This document shows, piece by piece, positions 14,801 through 26,672 of a stretch of 64,000 nt of DNA. The notes beneath the pieces are model-generated. The model saw only the letters and a program-made list of their open reading frames with translations, made no database searches and was not told the origin of the DNA. The DNA comes from Pipra filicauda (Eukaryota; Chordata; Aves; Passeriformes; Pipridae): contig NW_024104332.1 of assembly GCF_003945595.2 (NCBI RefSeq), positions 2,232,001 to 2,296,000 on the forward strand, written 5' to 3'. Numbering within the stretch: the stretch's first letter is position 1; each line of letters begins with the position of its first letter. Made by a program: the position numbers and the translations under genes.

Positions 14801-17800
14801 AACACCAGTTTGCCTTCAGGGCTTCCGGGGACTTGCTTGGAGGAGTCAGTGGGTTTCTTGTTTAGATTTCATATCCCACAGAGATGACTTGTCTTGTGCT
14901 TTAAGTGTATTTTGCTGAAGGGACTTCAAGGTGTCTCTCTGAAGCTCATGGGCCAATCACTCATTTAGTAGCCCTCCCAGTACATTTGTGTTTGACATGA
15001 CTCATTGATCCAGTATGATTCATCTTCTGGCCAGGAAATAACTTGACTTAACAATAAAGCAGCTTTGCCTCCTGCTGTGGCCCACTGTATCTGTATTGTT
15101 TGTGCTACTGGGTAGAATTAGAAGGGACAAGAGAAAAATGCTACAGATATTGTTCGGCCGATTTCCCCCTTTCTTTTGGGATCGTGTTAATTGGTTTGGA
15201 TGTTTTTCAGAGTACTGAGAAAAGGTGATTGATCATAATTCTTCCACTTCCTTAGCTTTGAGCCGAGTTACATTTGTTGCCGTGTAAGCTTGTGAAAAGA
15301 CACAAGGAAACAGCACCATTACCTGTTTGCATTTTCTGCACTCACGCTCTTGACACGCTTGAAACTGCTCCTTGTGCTGAAGTAGGTCATTCATGCAGGA
15401 AGAGGGAAGGCAAAATCTACTTTCTGCTTTTATATAAAATACTCTTTTTCTTTATTTTACTGCATAGTAGCCTGTGGTGGCATTATATAATAGATTCTTT
15501 TCTGGCTATCTTCTGCATAACTAAATTGAAAACTTCTGGAGTTGTCCTTGTGTCAAGCAGCAGTCAGGGATTTCTGCCACTGGATAACTTTTTTTTCCTT
15601 CCTCTTTCTCTTCTCTCTCTTTTTTATTTAAAGGCTTTCAGTGCAACAACCCCTATCCATGCAACAGACTTGCACTCAGTTTCCATGAGTTACAAAAAAA
15701 TTTGTCATTTTCCACAGGAGCCACACTTCCAAGGATAGAAACTGAGCACTTTCTGGGAACCAAGCCTATTCACCATATTTGAGTATAAAAAGCCTTTATT
15801 TGAGTATAAAAAACTTACCTTCTTTGGGTGCATTTTTGTTTCTGGAAATTTAGGCTTACAAGGATAAAATTGGCAATGCAAAAGTTAATCAGTATACTAT
15901 CTATGTCTGCTCTATTACTTGCTCTAAAAATACTTAAGTTTCTGGAAATAGAGCATTTGAGTTTCCTGCTTTGCATGTGTGAATTTGCAGTCTGTTATTG
16001 CTTTAATGCATGGGAGGGTGTGGCACGAGTCTTCCTGTTTTATTTTGGTTTTAATTTGTTTTATCCAGGTTAAAATTCTGGAAAGGCACAGTTGTAACAT
16101 TCAAGTTTATTTTGTAGTTGTTTGAGTAACGACAAATACTTTGGAATAATTCTGTGTGCAGTTAGTTTTGCGTAAGTGTTTTCGTGGCCTATGACTCAGT
16201 GTTCCCTGTGGAGCCAAAGAGTAAAACACAGATTTTTGTTGTTTTAAGAACAGAATATTTCAGAAATATTCCTGCTGCTATTCAACATTGATGCACAGTG
16301 TCTTGTAGTGCGATGGGGGGATCCAATCCATAGTTTGCTTTAAGTCTTTTTCTTTGAGTGAAATCATTAGACATGTCTCACAAACAGGCCTTCCCCATTG
16401 CCTTTTGTCTCAACATCACTGCCAGATCCGTCCACTGAGGACTGGCACTTCTTTTTTTCCTTTTTCAGACTAACCTTAGTGGGGAAAAATATCCCAAATT
16501 TCTCATGTTACAGCAACTTTAAATTAACCTAAAGTTGGTAAAGTACATAAAGCATTACAAAGCTGGGGAGGGGCAGAGGCTGTACTGAACCAAGCAGAGA
16601 CCTTTTACTCTGATGTCATGAGACTTTTATCCATAGAATAAAGAAAAATTTTTAAATAAGAAAATGTAGTCTTCAATGGAATAACGTAGAACTCTTTTTA
16701 AACAAACAAGTTGTTTAATCTGCTATCACTAGCTATGAAAGGAACAGTAGGGCTTATTTCTGTATTTTTCAAAACTCTTCACTTAAAAAAGGAATATGGA
16801 CTTGGATTTTTGAAAGGAAGCTTGTTAAAAATGAAGTTTCTTCCCAGGATGAAAAGTTTTGGCAATTTGCAAAGAAAATTATTTTCCAAGTCTTAAGTTT
16901 TTCTTTCAAAATTATCTTTTGTTTCCACTTCAAAGGAAATCTGAGCACACAGAAAAATCCCGAATTTTCCCTGAGGGAGTAACACTTTTGTAGTTCATAA
17001 AATTCTCACTTTCACGCTATACATCATTGACCTTGGAAAGACAAAATGTGAACTGAGATGCAGCCTGGTTCCGATTCCATCCAAGTGACAGAGCTGGTGA
17101 ATTCCAGAGAGAGGAGGAAACCCACTAAGTTGACTTGCATGAAAGGAAACCAGCAGCTAACAATGTGGTTTGTGTTTAACATAAATAAATAAAAGCAATG
17201 AGGAGCCTTCAGCAAGGCATCATGAGATGGCCAAACAAAGCAGGCCTGTTTGTCTGAAGCTTCCTGTTGAGTGCTGAGGCAGCCACAGTTTTACCAGCAG
17301 GTCCTGAAGCCGATTCTCATTGCACTGAAGGCTTTTGGATGCTTTTCATTCATTGTAATGCTTTGCTGTTGTACCCATAATGGCAGTGAACTACCTCTGG
17401 GCCGAGAGCTGTCCAGAGGGGAGCACTGCAGCTGCCAGTGTCACCTGTGGCACTATGGCACTACCTGGCACTGCAGTGAGGACTGTGCATTCAGTTCTGT
17501 GTTTTGTCAGGCTCAATCAGAAGATAAATAGTGTTACTTGTATAAGACCACTGAGGATTTTCCTTTATAGAAAAAAAATCAGTTTATCTTCCATGGTCCC
17601 CCACTTACTAGTATAATTCTTGTCCAGGACTGATCTGGCTATGCGGCTTCACAGCTCCTATGGACAGGAATTGTTCTTTCCTAGAATTTCTCTGCTTTTG
17701 AGTTGGGAGTGGCTGACATAAAATCCATGGCTGCAGCACTCGTATGCTCTTGCCAACCTCAGCTTTTTAGCTGAACTTTGAATGGTTTGGAGCACTTTGA

Positions 17801-20800
17801 AGTAACTGTGAGCTGTGCTGAAGGGGTCCAGCCAAGATCTCGCCTTTCCATCAGGGGAGCGAGGGGGAAGGGCAGAAGGGCAGCAAAGTGCTCCTCGCCC
17901 AGCCCTGGCTAAGGAACAGACTTCCTGGTGTGCTGCCAGCAGAGAAACAAAGGTGGCAGTGAAGGTCTGGTGCAATAACTGCATATTTTACCTGAAAAGC
18001 TGGCTCTTGTTTGACTACGAGCAGGTAAAGTACTTGTGTTAGGGCTGGTTGAAGCTGTGCTGGGGTCATGCAAACCATTGGCTAAGAAATAGTCTCTTCA
18101 AAGCAGAAGCCATTTTCTGCTTGGTTTTGTAGCAGGAATGCGGCACCTCAGGTTTGCTGAGTTTCTCTCTGTGGAGTTTTCGAAGTCCTTGGTGATCTCA
18201 GAGCTATTTCTCAGTGCTTAAAGAGCACCTGGCGAATCCTGCTGCCTCCCAGCCTCCTCCTGAAACAGTGTCTGGAAACTCCTGGAATTTTTGCTTGTCT
18301 TTATTATGTGCTTTTAACACTGCCTTGATTTGCAAATGAGTACATGTCCTCTTAATTTTCTGCCTCTCACCATAGAGAAAAATGTGTTAGTTCCATGGGG
18401 GGGTATAATTTCTATATCCATTCAGATTAACCTCAGACATATAAAGAAATAAAGGTGCAAGTGACCAGCATCCCATATACCAGAGCTCTTGGGAGCTGAA
18501 CACGTTTTTGGGTGTGCCTTTATACTGCAAGCATGCATTGTATTGCGTCCTCTTGTTCAGTGAACAGACCTTTGCAGAATTATATATAATACTGGCTGGC
18601 TTTGTTTCTAGTGATGTTTATGATGAGTGCAGCAGCTCTCCCTGTGTCTTGTTACAGGCAGAAGATCTGTCCGACGAAGCTTTTTCCTTGCGTCACACCA
18701 AGTATGAAGAAAGAGAGCGTGCGAGATGGTCGCTGTGGGAGCAGAGCCGCTGGCCCAGGAGGAACAGCAGGCAGGTGTACTGGCTTTGATAAGAGCCTTC
18801 CTATTGAACCTGGTCTGGGTTGTTGGTGCAGCAGTGTCACAAATGCTGTCACAGAGAAGTTTGAAAACGAGGGCACTCTTCGTTAATTCATCAGGGACAG
18901 TACCAGGTATGTTTGGCTTTGTGGCTGGAAAGGGAAGGCAGTGCTGAGACATGCATACTTAAAGAAATTCGGCATGTCAGTGACCTGGTATTAGTGAACA
19001 AATAGCTTACTCCCTCACTGAAGACAGAGCTCTGGTAGCTGATGCCACTCCCAGTTATTAGGACTTCAGCCACACAAGAGTAACATGAGCCCTTCTTCAC
19101 TCACCTGCCTCAGACGAAAGTCCACTGCATTCAGACATTATTGAAGGGGTCCTGGAGTGTGCCAGGGACCTTACGCTTTAAAAAGTCATTGTGTGAATGG
19201 TTCATTCTCTCAGGTTTGCCATCTGGTGCAGAACTCAACAGAATTAAATATAACCACTAAAAGGCTTTCAAAAAGTAGCGTATATCGGAGTGAACATCAT
19301 AAAGCTGTAACTGCAGTTTGGCACTGGGAAGATGATTCCCATAAATCACTTCAGAATCTGAAGCATCCTGTAAATGCTAACATTTTCTGCTTTTTGTCAT
19401 AGGCTTGTGTCTACTCTTGGATGAAAGTGAACCATGACACTAGGAATAAATATGCAAAGATAGCTTTCTTTAATGCAGGAGAAAAGTAGAGCTAAACCAT
19501 CTTAAGGAATTCTATTTTAAGCAATTTTGAACATAAAAAGACCCCAACTTTAGAAAGTATATTGAAAAATAAAAAGTTCTGTATGTACCTTAATTTTGAA
19601 ACTATGAACTTCTTGGTGAAATCTTAGTGCTACTTGAATTCAGAAGTAAAACTGCTCATTGATGTGAGCAAGGTCAGGCTTTCACCTGGCATTTCAGATG
19701 CATGCCACTGTTTTATATCTAGTACAAATTTGTATTAAAGGCAAGGTCAACATTTTTAATCCTGTTTAATTCTTGATTGCTTTGGAGTTGAGTCCAGAGC
19801 AGAGGAGAGAAGGGGGAGCCCAAGGACCTGCTGCTGCCTCTCAAGTTGCATTGGCTCAGACTGCTGACGGTGCAGTTTGGAGACTGCAGGCTCCTGCACG
19901 TGATGCTGTGTTCTCCCAAGTGGAAAGAGCCCACAGCTCACTGACTTCTTTTGTCCAAAATCACAGTTCTGGTGAGCGTGTGGAGCAAGGCACAGGAGTG
20001 ACCAGCGACCAGCTGTCTGCAGACAGGGTGTGCCTGTCCCAGCCCTGTTTTGTCCACTTAGCTCCTCCACACAGTGCTCCCACTTTGGCTCCAGACAAGA
20101 GGGTTGTCAAGAACCACATATGTTTTCATCTGCTCTTTTGATTTAAACAACCAGTAGGTAGCATGTACGGAGAAACTGACCAATTTGAAAAGAAAACCTG
20201 AACTGTTCCTGGCAATGGGAGAGGACAGGGAGTAGTTCTTAAGACTCGTTTCTTATCCTGCACTAGATCTTACAGCAAAAATGCCGACGGCCGACACAGC
20301 CAAGACCAGTGTGCTGCTGACCCTGCTCCCGACCCGACTTTGGAAGCCCACAGCTCTGTGTGTTCAGGGATGGCACCACTCTGCAGGGAGGGCCAGGAAG
20401 CAAAGGTGGGTGCTTCCAATAGCTTCCAGGTCTGGACAGGTTAGTGATGACTCTCCCTACCATAAAACAAAGAACCTGAACATACTCCCCTGTCTCGCTG
20501 ATCAGAAACTCGGGCTGTCACCCCAGTGTATGTGCACTGAACGTAGTGCTGCTGTTTAGAACAAGATTGCTGTGCTTTTTAAATTAACCGCAAGATCTGT
20601 CAACAGGTAATAATTTCATTGCTCATTACACAGGGCATATGTTTTTGAGGCAAATATGGCAGGACTGGGTTCAGGCTGGATCTTTTTTCAGGGATGTTGG
20701 TGAGGGTTCCAGACAGGCCTGATGGTTACAGGGTCAGGTATCCTGATGGGTCTGGCACTGTGGAAAAGAGCTTCCTCCTTCCTGTACTATGCCTATTCAA

Positions 20801-21289
20801 TGGTAGCTCTGTTAATAGTTCAAACCCTTATGTAGCCAGCTTCCATTGCCAGCTGGTGCCTAGCAGTGTTGTATTCTTTATCTGAAGAGCCCTGCAAACA
20901 TTGTAAAGAAAGACACTCATTTGTAACTTGATAGCAGATCGTTCTGCACAGAGCTAATCAGTTCAGACTCAACTAAAATCCCTTTTTACCCTCTTTCCCT
21001 TTTTTTCCATCCTCACTCCTACGCTTCTACTTCCTTTCAGTCTGGGCTGTGGGAACTTCGAGTTTTTCCACTAAAAGATGAAGAGGTAGAAGCTTTACTA
21101 TGCCAAGATCAAGTAACAAATGAGGCTGAAATGTCAAGTGCAGATTTCCCCAGCAACTCTCCCTGCGCTCTGGGCACACCCACTGCTTTGCCAGACAATG
21201 GCCATCCACCAAGAAAACAATCTACCCAAGAGTCAGAAGACTGCAAAAACATTTGCCTGGGAAGCAACAGTACAAGTAAACAAAGGTGA
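5707..21289 (+). CDS. KANSL1L: KANSL1L, C-terminal 405 codons in nine exons (5' part missing)
   Basis: Partial gene. The nine exons join in phase into 405 codons and a TGA stop: 5707-5869, 8228-8338, 8749-8886, 10987-11111, 12324-12448, 13403-13457, 18658-18770, 20267-20405, 21041-21289. KANSL1L is a nuclear paralogue of KANSL1, the scaffold of the NSL histone-acetyltransferase complex (known for the family). The PEHE domain, which in KANSL1 binds the acetyltransferase KAT8/MOF, spans about residues 185-280 of this fragment. It shows [35 protein letters not shown] and [10 protein letters not shown]. The conserved tail motif is [15 protein letters not shown]. The stop aligns with the human end as I remember it ([10 protein letters not shown] here, LGLTNVKKNR in human). 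The close match of the NSR-YSKN and ALLCQD segments favours KANSL1L over KANSL1. Human KANSL1L is just under 1000 residues, so roughly 60% lies upstream. Identity is confident; the exact ends rest on splice-site reading. Confidence 0.93.
8228..8338 (+). CDS. KANSL1L: KANSL1L coding exon 2 of window
   Basis: The acceptor is gattttttag and the donor is AGTG|GTATGT. The exon is 111 bp, phase 1 in and phase 1 out. It reads [16 protein letters not shown], the counterpart of DVPTSLHFQSMLKSQ in KANSL1, which fixes the frame. No stop occurs in the joined frame. Confidence 0.85.
8749..8886 (+). CDS. KANSL1L: KANSL1L coding exon 3 of window
   Basis: The acceptor is ttttgttgtag and the donor is GTAG|GTAAGA. 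The exon is 138 bp, phase 1/1, encoding [15 protein letters not shown] and a basic stretch GRKKRHLSE. The phase match to both neighbours supports it; no catalytic motif is present. Confidence 0.85.
10987..11111 (+). CDS. KANSL1L: KANSL1L coding exon 4 of window
   Basis: The acceptor is tttttgtgacag and the donor is TCACAG|GTAAAA. The exon is 125 bp, phase 1 in and 0 out. It encodes a Ser/Thr-rich, probably disordered linker ([18 protein letters not shown]) leading into the PEHE domain. Confidence 0.85.
12324..12448 (+). CDS. KANSL1L: KANSL1L coding exon 5 of window, N-terminal part of PEHE domain
   Basis: The acceptor is tattattcag. The exon is 125 bp, phase 0 in and 2 out. It begins [16 protein letters not shown] and continues [18 protein letters not shown], then YKEILTP, the hallmark start of the PEHE domain. 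The donor is CCCAG|GTTTGC, with T at +3 and G at +5 missing. Phase and the conserved TPSW junction with the next exon still require this boundary. Confidence 0.92.
13403..13457 (+). CDS. KANSL1L: KANSL1L coding exon 6 of window, PEHE core
   Basis: A 55-bp exon with acceptor catttctag and donor GAAGAG|GTAGGC, phase 2 in and 0 out. With the previous exon it reads [21 protein letters not shown], equivalent to TPSWREVDLQSLKGSPDEE in KANSL1. It is too short to stand out as an open frame. Confidence 0.92.
13458..18657 (+). other. Large KANSL1L intron inside the PEHE-coding region
   Basis: A 5.2-kb intron splitting the PEHE domain. Its middle (about 13.6-15.7 kb) is richer in C and T than its flanks. 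It has plus-strand open stretches at 13609-14007, 13989-14324 and 15274-15738. None resembles a family I know, and Phe/Leu/Ser-rich translations of pyrimidine-rich DNA are expected by chance. Perhaps an old degraded repeat. Confidence 0.5.
18658..18770 (+). CDS. KANSL1L: KANSL1L coding exon 7 of window, C-terminal part of PEHE domain
   Basis: The acceptor is cttgttacag. It encodes [18 protein letters not shown] followed by [19 protein letters not shown], phase 0 in and 2 out. The end is set by continuity with the next exon. Only a cut at 18770|18771, before GCAGGT, keeps the frame open and gives the NSR-SYSKN junction. The donor therefore appears to be GC rather than GT. Confidence 0.9.
18771..20266 (+). 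other. KANSL1L intron with apparent GC-AG splice sites
   Basis: The intron begins GCAGGT at 18771 and ends actag at 20266. GC is the main non-canonical donor in vertebrates, usually inside AG|GCAAGT. Here the context is CAG|GCAGGT, which keeps A at +3 (GCA) and G at +5 is replaced by G of the overlapping GGT. A GT at 18775 would add four bases, shift the frame and reach TGA soon after in the next exon. Confidence 0.7.
20267..20405 (+). CDS. KANSL1L: KANSL1L coding exon 8 of window
   Basis: The acceptor is tgcactag and the donor is GCAAAG|GTGGGT. The exon is 139 bp, phase 2 in and 0 out, encoding [14 protein letters not shown] and a variable, probably disordered stretch. The start SYSKNADG matches AYSKNVEG of human KANSL1L as remembered. 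The other frames contain stops. Confidence 0.82.
20406..21040 (+). other. Last KANSL1L intron
   Basis: A 635-bp intron with a GTGGGT donor and a strong pyrimidine tract before the ttcctttcag acceptor. Nothing else is recognised in it. Confidence 0.7.
21041..21289 (+). CDS. KANSL1L: KANSL1L terminal coding exon
   Basis: The acceptor is ttcctttcag and the exon enters in phase 0. It encodes 82 residues, [20 protein letters not shown] and onward, then TGA at 21287-21289. The WELRVFPLK segment is the conserved tail motif (WERRAFPLKGED in human as remembered). A GT follows AAACAAAG near the stop, but the human-like ending makes the stop more credible than further splicing. Confidence 0.88.
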   Translation, partial: SGLWELRVFPLKDEEVEALLCQDQVTNEAEMSSADFPSNSPCALGTPTALPDNGHPPRKQSTQESEDCKNICLGSNSTSKQR

Positions 21290-22249
21290 CAGGGAATAAT
21301 GTGGTTCATTAAGAAAGCCAATTAAGGTGGAGAAAAGTGTAAGGTAAAATCTCTCTCATTCACACAGCATATGACAGCACAATTCAAAACCTTTGTGTTA
21401 GCTGCATATAATATATTTTCTTTCTTGCTTTGTAACAGGCAGGATAAATCCCAAAGACAACACTTTCTTCTTCCTGAACCCCAAGAGAAAGTAATTATTT
21501 CAAGCTGGAAGTCTAATATTCCCAGTGTCGCGAGTGGGCACACATAAATTGCTGGCACCATTCACTGTCTGTTGTCATATTGTCACATTTGTCAATAATC
21601 ATCCTTTTCTGTTTTGTTTGTTTTCAAATGCATTTCTGGTTCTAGTGGACTCTGGTGCAGCAGGAGATGCTGCCTACCTTAGCCGACAACTTAAATTGAA
21701 CACAGAAAAACTACTTGAAAATAGAGGGGATAAGCAATAGCCTCAGATTACTTTCCTCTGTGGCATGACCATGGGGCAAAAACCTGTCTCTCTAACTGCA
21801 CGTGTAAGGTAATGGTAGGTGAGAACCAGCAGTTCAAAGCAGGTCATGTGGAAGTCTTGCATCTGGCTTAAAATCTGTACTCAGCTCTGAGTAGTGATGG
21901 GGCATGTTTCATATCTATGTCCTCAAGCAATAAGGTAGAAATAGCTCACTGTTTTTCCATAGTCAATGTATCTGCTACCCAGAAAGTAGGGTCTCTGCTT
22001 TGGGCGTGTGGGGAGGGAGAGAGAGGAGGAAAGGTGTTGAGTCAAATCAGTGATGCAGCTCTTGGAATACTGTGGTTTGGGTCATCTTATTTCTTAGTCC
22101 TTCAGCAGCTAATGAGGCTCATAATACTTTGCTTTAATATGTTTAAAGTCTTGTTACAATTTCTGTATAGTGCCTTGTAAGAGTCTCATAAGTATGCCAA
22201 CATTTGGTGACTAGCTGGAAAGGAAAAGATGATTGATGTCTAGAAGACC

Positions 22250-22255
22250 AATAAA
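22250..22255 (+). terminator. Candidate KANSL1L poly(A) signal AATAAA
   Basis: AATAAA followed by an A-rich run, about 960 bp after the KANSL1L stop. A second candidate, ATTAAA, occurs at 22779-22784. The adjacent A run makes chance occurrence plausible. Confidence 0.25.
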
Positions 22256-23375
22256 AAAAAAAGCCCCAAAGCTTTCCACTGTGATTCTGGATAAATTTTT
22301 CATTTCCCAGCACACTCACAGTGAGGAAACAAAGGCAAGCTGTTTAAACTTGCATCTAAATAGCATGGTTTGGAATGTATCTGCAATCCCAAGAGGTATT
22401 AACAAAGATTACACATTGAATGTAGGTATAATCCATCAACAGGATGTTTTTCTGTGTAGGACAGTTGAAGACAGTTTAATAGGAGTCTGTGTTTTTATGC
22501 AGTTTTCTTCCACGTGTAATATCTGGAATGGCACTGGACAGATGACCCAGTTTTAGTGCCGATTTTTTTTTTTTTGGTCAAAATGACAGCAAATATACAT
22601 ACACTGGGTATCTGCAAACAGTTCAGTAAAGTTTCAACGCTACAACCTATTGCTACATTGTAGTTTATTGCACATTCTGATTATTTTTTTAAACACTTTT
22701 TTAACACTGGTTTGTCTTAAACTTGAATCTTGCCTCAGTGTCTGATACAATAATCTTTGATGCAAGGTTGGTTTTTTAATTAAAAGTTATTTCTATATAT
22801 GTTGTATATAGTCTGAATTTGATGGCTTTTTAGAAGTGAAGTAGCAGCAGCAGTGCTTCCTCTTGGCACAGAGCCCTGCTTGGCCCACAGATAGCTTTGC
22901 AAACCCACTGTAGCTTTGCTGTGGTACTGTGGCTGTGCTGTGGGGCCCCCTCAGCACCTCAGTACTAAGCTGGATGTTGCCCTCTCTCTTTCCCTGCATG
23001 AGCATCTGCTGCTGGGAAAAGGTTTCTGAAAGGTACGTGTCTCAGATGCTTTGCAGGTCTTTTCCATACCTTTATCCATTCATTAGGAATGATACCTTCC
23101 ATACCTTTATCATTCATCGAACCAGCTCTCACCCAGCTTTGTTGTAAGGTCAGGGCTCCCTGTGCTGTCTGATCCCTGAGGCAGTAGGAAGAGTTCCTGC
23201 ACTTCAAGAAATGGGACACAGCAAGTAAACCAGCCAGCCAGCTGCCCTCCATGTCCTGAAGGTGCTGCAGGAAATGGAAATGCAATCTAGTATGTTAAGG
23301 GAAGGAGAGAGAGGAGGGTGTTTTTCTGGATTGGAGGGTGGGAAGGGTGTTAAAAAGGGGGCAAAAAAGAGATAA

Positions 23376-23388
23376 CCCCCCCCCCCCC
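23376..23388. repeat. C13 homopolymer
   Basis: A run of 13 C in the intergenic region, after G- and A-rich runs. Assembly length may be unreliable here. Confidence 0.9.
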
Positions 23389-26300
23389 ATAGGATAGGAG
23401 CTGGATTCCCGTTTGGTCAGCCTGGGGACCTGTAGAGTGTCCTTACGCTGGTGGTTCAGATCCTGGCTGCCAAACCATCGTGTGGCTGCTGGGTCATTCC
23501 AAGTGAGGGCTAAAGCAGCTGCTGCCTGAGCATTGCACAGCTAGAGCACGGTGCCAGAGCCATTCCTCCTGCTCACAGTGCCACCATGGGCCTGCCCCAC
23601 ACGGTGGTGGCATGCAGGGCTCTGCCATCAGGTGTGCAGCACATGCAAGTCCTGGCAAGAGCCATTGGGGAGGGTGGCCAGGAACAGGCTGTATTTGCTT
23701 TCCCCCAGCACTTGTCCACCTGGAGGTCCCTCCCTCTGGCGGGGGAAGGTGGGCAAGGCTGTGTGCACATGGCAGGTGAGATACTTTTCGGGAAGCCTTA
23801 GGCCATGCTCCTCACCTGCGGCACCTCTACTCATCTGCCACCTTGCAGCAGACCTATGCCCTGCCCTCTCTGTCTCCACTGTGTCTCTGCTCCAGCCAGG
23901 AGCAAATTCAGGGAAGCACCTGATTTTTCAGTAGCCCCATTTCACTACTGGGACAGGGTTAGAAAACTTTCTTAATTCAACGTGGTCGCAGGACCAGCCC
24001 CTCTTCATTTTCTTTCCATATGCTGTATGCAGCTGGAATCAGCACTGGTATAGTGGTTTATTGCCTGCAGCCCTTTTTCAAGCAGAACTGGGCTCCTACC
24101 TCCAGACAGCTCAGTTTTACCTGAATGCTGGTGTTGTGAGGAAGCTGCTGGTGGTGGTGGGAGTGGGCTGAGAGCTCAGGGCCAGGCTCATCCTTGAAGC
24201 CACAAAATGTGTAGGAACCCCCTTCTTGTTTCTATTCCTTTTCAAAGTTTTAAACAGAAAAAACCAGAAACAAAACCCAGCCTGTTTGTCTTTGGCTGTT
24301 AAGCTATCAAAACAGCTGTCAGTGCTGCTCCCAGTGCTGTGGCTGAAGGTGTTACAGAGGCTGACTGTGAAATACCAGCTTAAATATAATGCAGGAAGCC
24401 CCTCCCAAGCAAGAAAGGGGGGGTGCACAAAGGCATTTCCCCTGTGCTTAATTTACCATGTGCCATTGAGATTTTTTATTAAGGCCGCTTACGTTCTGCT
24501 CCCTGCTGCTATGAGGGTTTAAACGCTTCATCTCTGCATCCAGGACCTTAATGGAATGTAAGTACAAATACAAACTACTTGACCCTATTAAAATTACGCC
24601 CAGTGTGTGTCTCCTGCAGTGTTTTATCTTGCCCAGGGCTGTGGGTGTACCCTCTGCAGGATGTGTCCAAGCCCAGCCTGACTTGGCTCTGTCAGAGTTG
24701 CTTTCATCCTGTTTTCCAGTACAGACAGACCTGTGCTGTCAGACCCCCCCGGACTGCTCTAGACCATGTGCCTCAATACCACCAGGCTGTGCTCTCCCTT
24801 AACAGAGCTCTGCAACCTAATGGGCCTGGGGTTTATTTGGCCCCGGGGAGACCATGCAAGCAGCTTGCTGGGTTTTCATGTGGGCACTTGGTTCCAGTCC
24901 CTGGGGCTGTGACAGGCCCTCCTGAGAACAGGAGAGCAGGCCTGAACAGACCCGAACAGATTACTTCTGTAAATGTACAGAGGAAAGAAACTTGAAACAG
25001 ATTTAAGCATTAAAGGACATTCAAGAATCATTCATTACTGTTATTCCATGAATGTGGTCACTAACAGCTTTAACCTGAGATGTGTAAAAGCTGCTGCAGC
25101 ATAAACCCATCTGGGTGGGACTCAGAAGCAATTAAGTAATTATACCCTGTATGTGTACTGTCTCTCTCCCACAAGACTCCTAACCTGAGTCAACGCAAGT
25201 GCAAACTGCCAGCTTTAAAACAATGACAAAGACATGGCTACAACCTGTGAAAGCATATCACAAGGTTCCACAAAACCTAGTACCATCAATTAACTAGCAC
25301 AACTTGGGTGTTCCCCCCACATTATTTAGGATAAAAAGCAGAAATACTTTGATTACACTTTCAATCCAGTTTACACTCAACTGCAGGAAGCCAGGATAGT
25401 ACAGCTGTTGTTCTCCTGCTTTCAACAGCATGAAAAGCCAGACTCCACATCCTGAACTAGCATTTTCGTAGCTGGTGGGTGCTCAGCCTGCATTTTACCT
25501 ACCAGAGCTGTGACTGTTTGTCCACGAACGTACATTAAACTCAATGCTGGTTCTTTCTAGAAGCACAGCTAAGCTGCTCTTACACACCCAATAGGCCTTG
25601 GACTTGCCTTTCCTAGCCAAGCCTGCTTTTGGCAAGCCTCTTCTGAAAGATCACTCAGTGCAGTATGTCCAGACAACTCTGCTAGTTCCCAAATGGGGTT
25701 GCAAGTGGAAACAGGAAGCAACATTTGTTCACCTAAACCACAATTAACCACACAGGAAAAAGATGCAGTTCAGCCATTGGAGACACTTGTCTAGACTGTT
25801 TGAACTAGCCCTCACTCCTCCTTAAGAAGGGCAGTGGCCCTTGCTGTGGGGCACCTTGCAGGCTCTGGGCTCAGGAGAAGGGGTGTACCAGCAGCTGCCA
25901 GGTGACACCTGCCCAGCTTTGCTACGAGGACAACACACCTGACTTTGGGCCTGTGGAAATGGGAGCCTCCTGGCCTGGGCCCCTGGGGGAGCAGACTGCA
26001 ACCCTTCTGTAATTACAACTTAAGGGAAAAATACCACGCAAAAAACCACAAAATATTAGAGTCAACAATCCTAAGTGGAGCTATGGGAGACAGGTCTATG
26101 TAAAAATGGCCTGCTCAGGTCTTCCTCTGGTGTGTTGCAGCTCTCCTTTCATGTGCCCAGACAGGCCAGTCTGTGAAGTGGGCACAGCCAACGGAAGGAC
26201 TGAGAACTATGTGGTTCCACAAGGTTTTTTATGGAGCCATCTCCAGACATTTCAACCTACATATCACTTCAGCAGTATCAGTTCTGTAGGTCACCACCTT

Positions 26301-26666
26301 AATGGTTTACTCAGGCACATAAACCAAGGAAGCTGTGGGACAAGAGAAAGGTTTTTAACTATCTGAACGGTTTTAAAGCAATGTTCTTCCACGGAAACTC
26401 ATTGCTTCCTGGAATTTCAGACACTGCTGTCTTAACTGGCTATTTGAAAGCTAAATGAGAAGATATAGAAGCTATTCCCCACTTTGTGACCTGGTAAAGA
26501 TGCTGCACTGACTTGTTCGATAAAGGCAAAGCACAAGGATATTTCTGGCATCAGTGGGATTTTTTTTTAGCCCTCTTATGACTGCATTTTCCCCAAACTT
26601 AGTCCCAAACCCAGTCATTTGTGACAATCAGCTTAAAGGAGACTTACCGCACCAAGGAAGGGGCAT

Positions 26667-26672
26667 TTTAAT
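26667..26672 (-). terminator. Candidate RPE poly(A) signal ATTAAA
   Basis: The variant hexamer ATTAAA on the minus strand, about 400 nt after the RPE stop. Canonical AATAAA copies on this strand appear only much further on (24837-24832 and 24480-24475). The choice between these is open. Confidence 0.22.

Noticed and set aside
18771..18774. KANSL1L exon 7 ending at the GT donor CAG|GTGTAC (18775)
   Set aside because: It leaves phase 0, and exon 8 then reads ATC TTA CAG ... TGC TGC TGA. The homologous SYSKNADG frame is lost.
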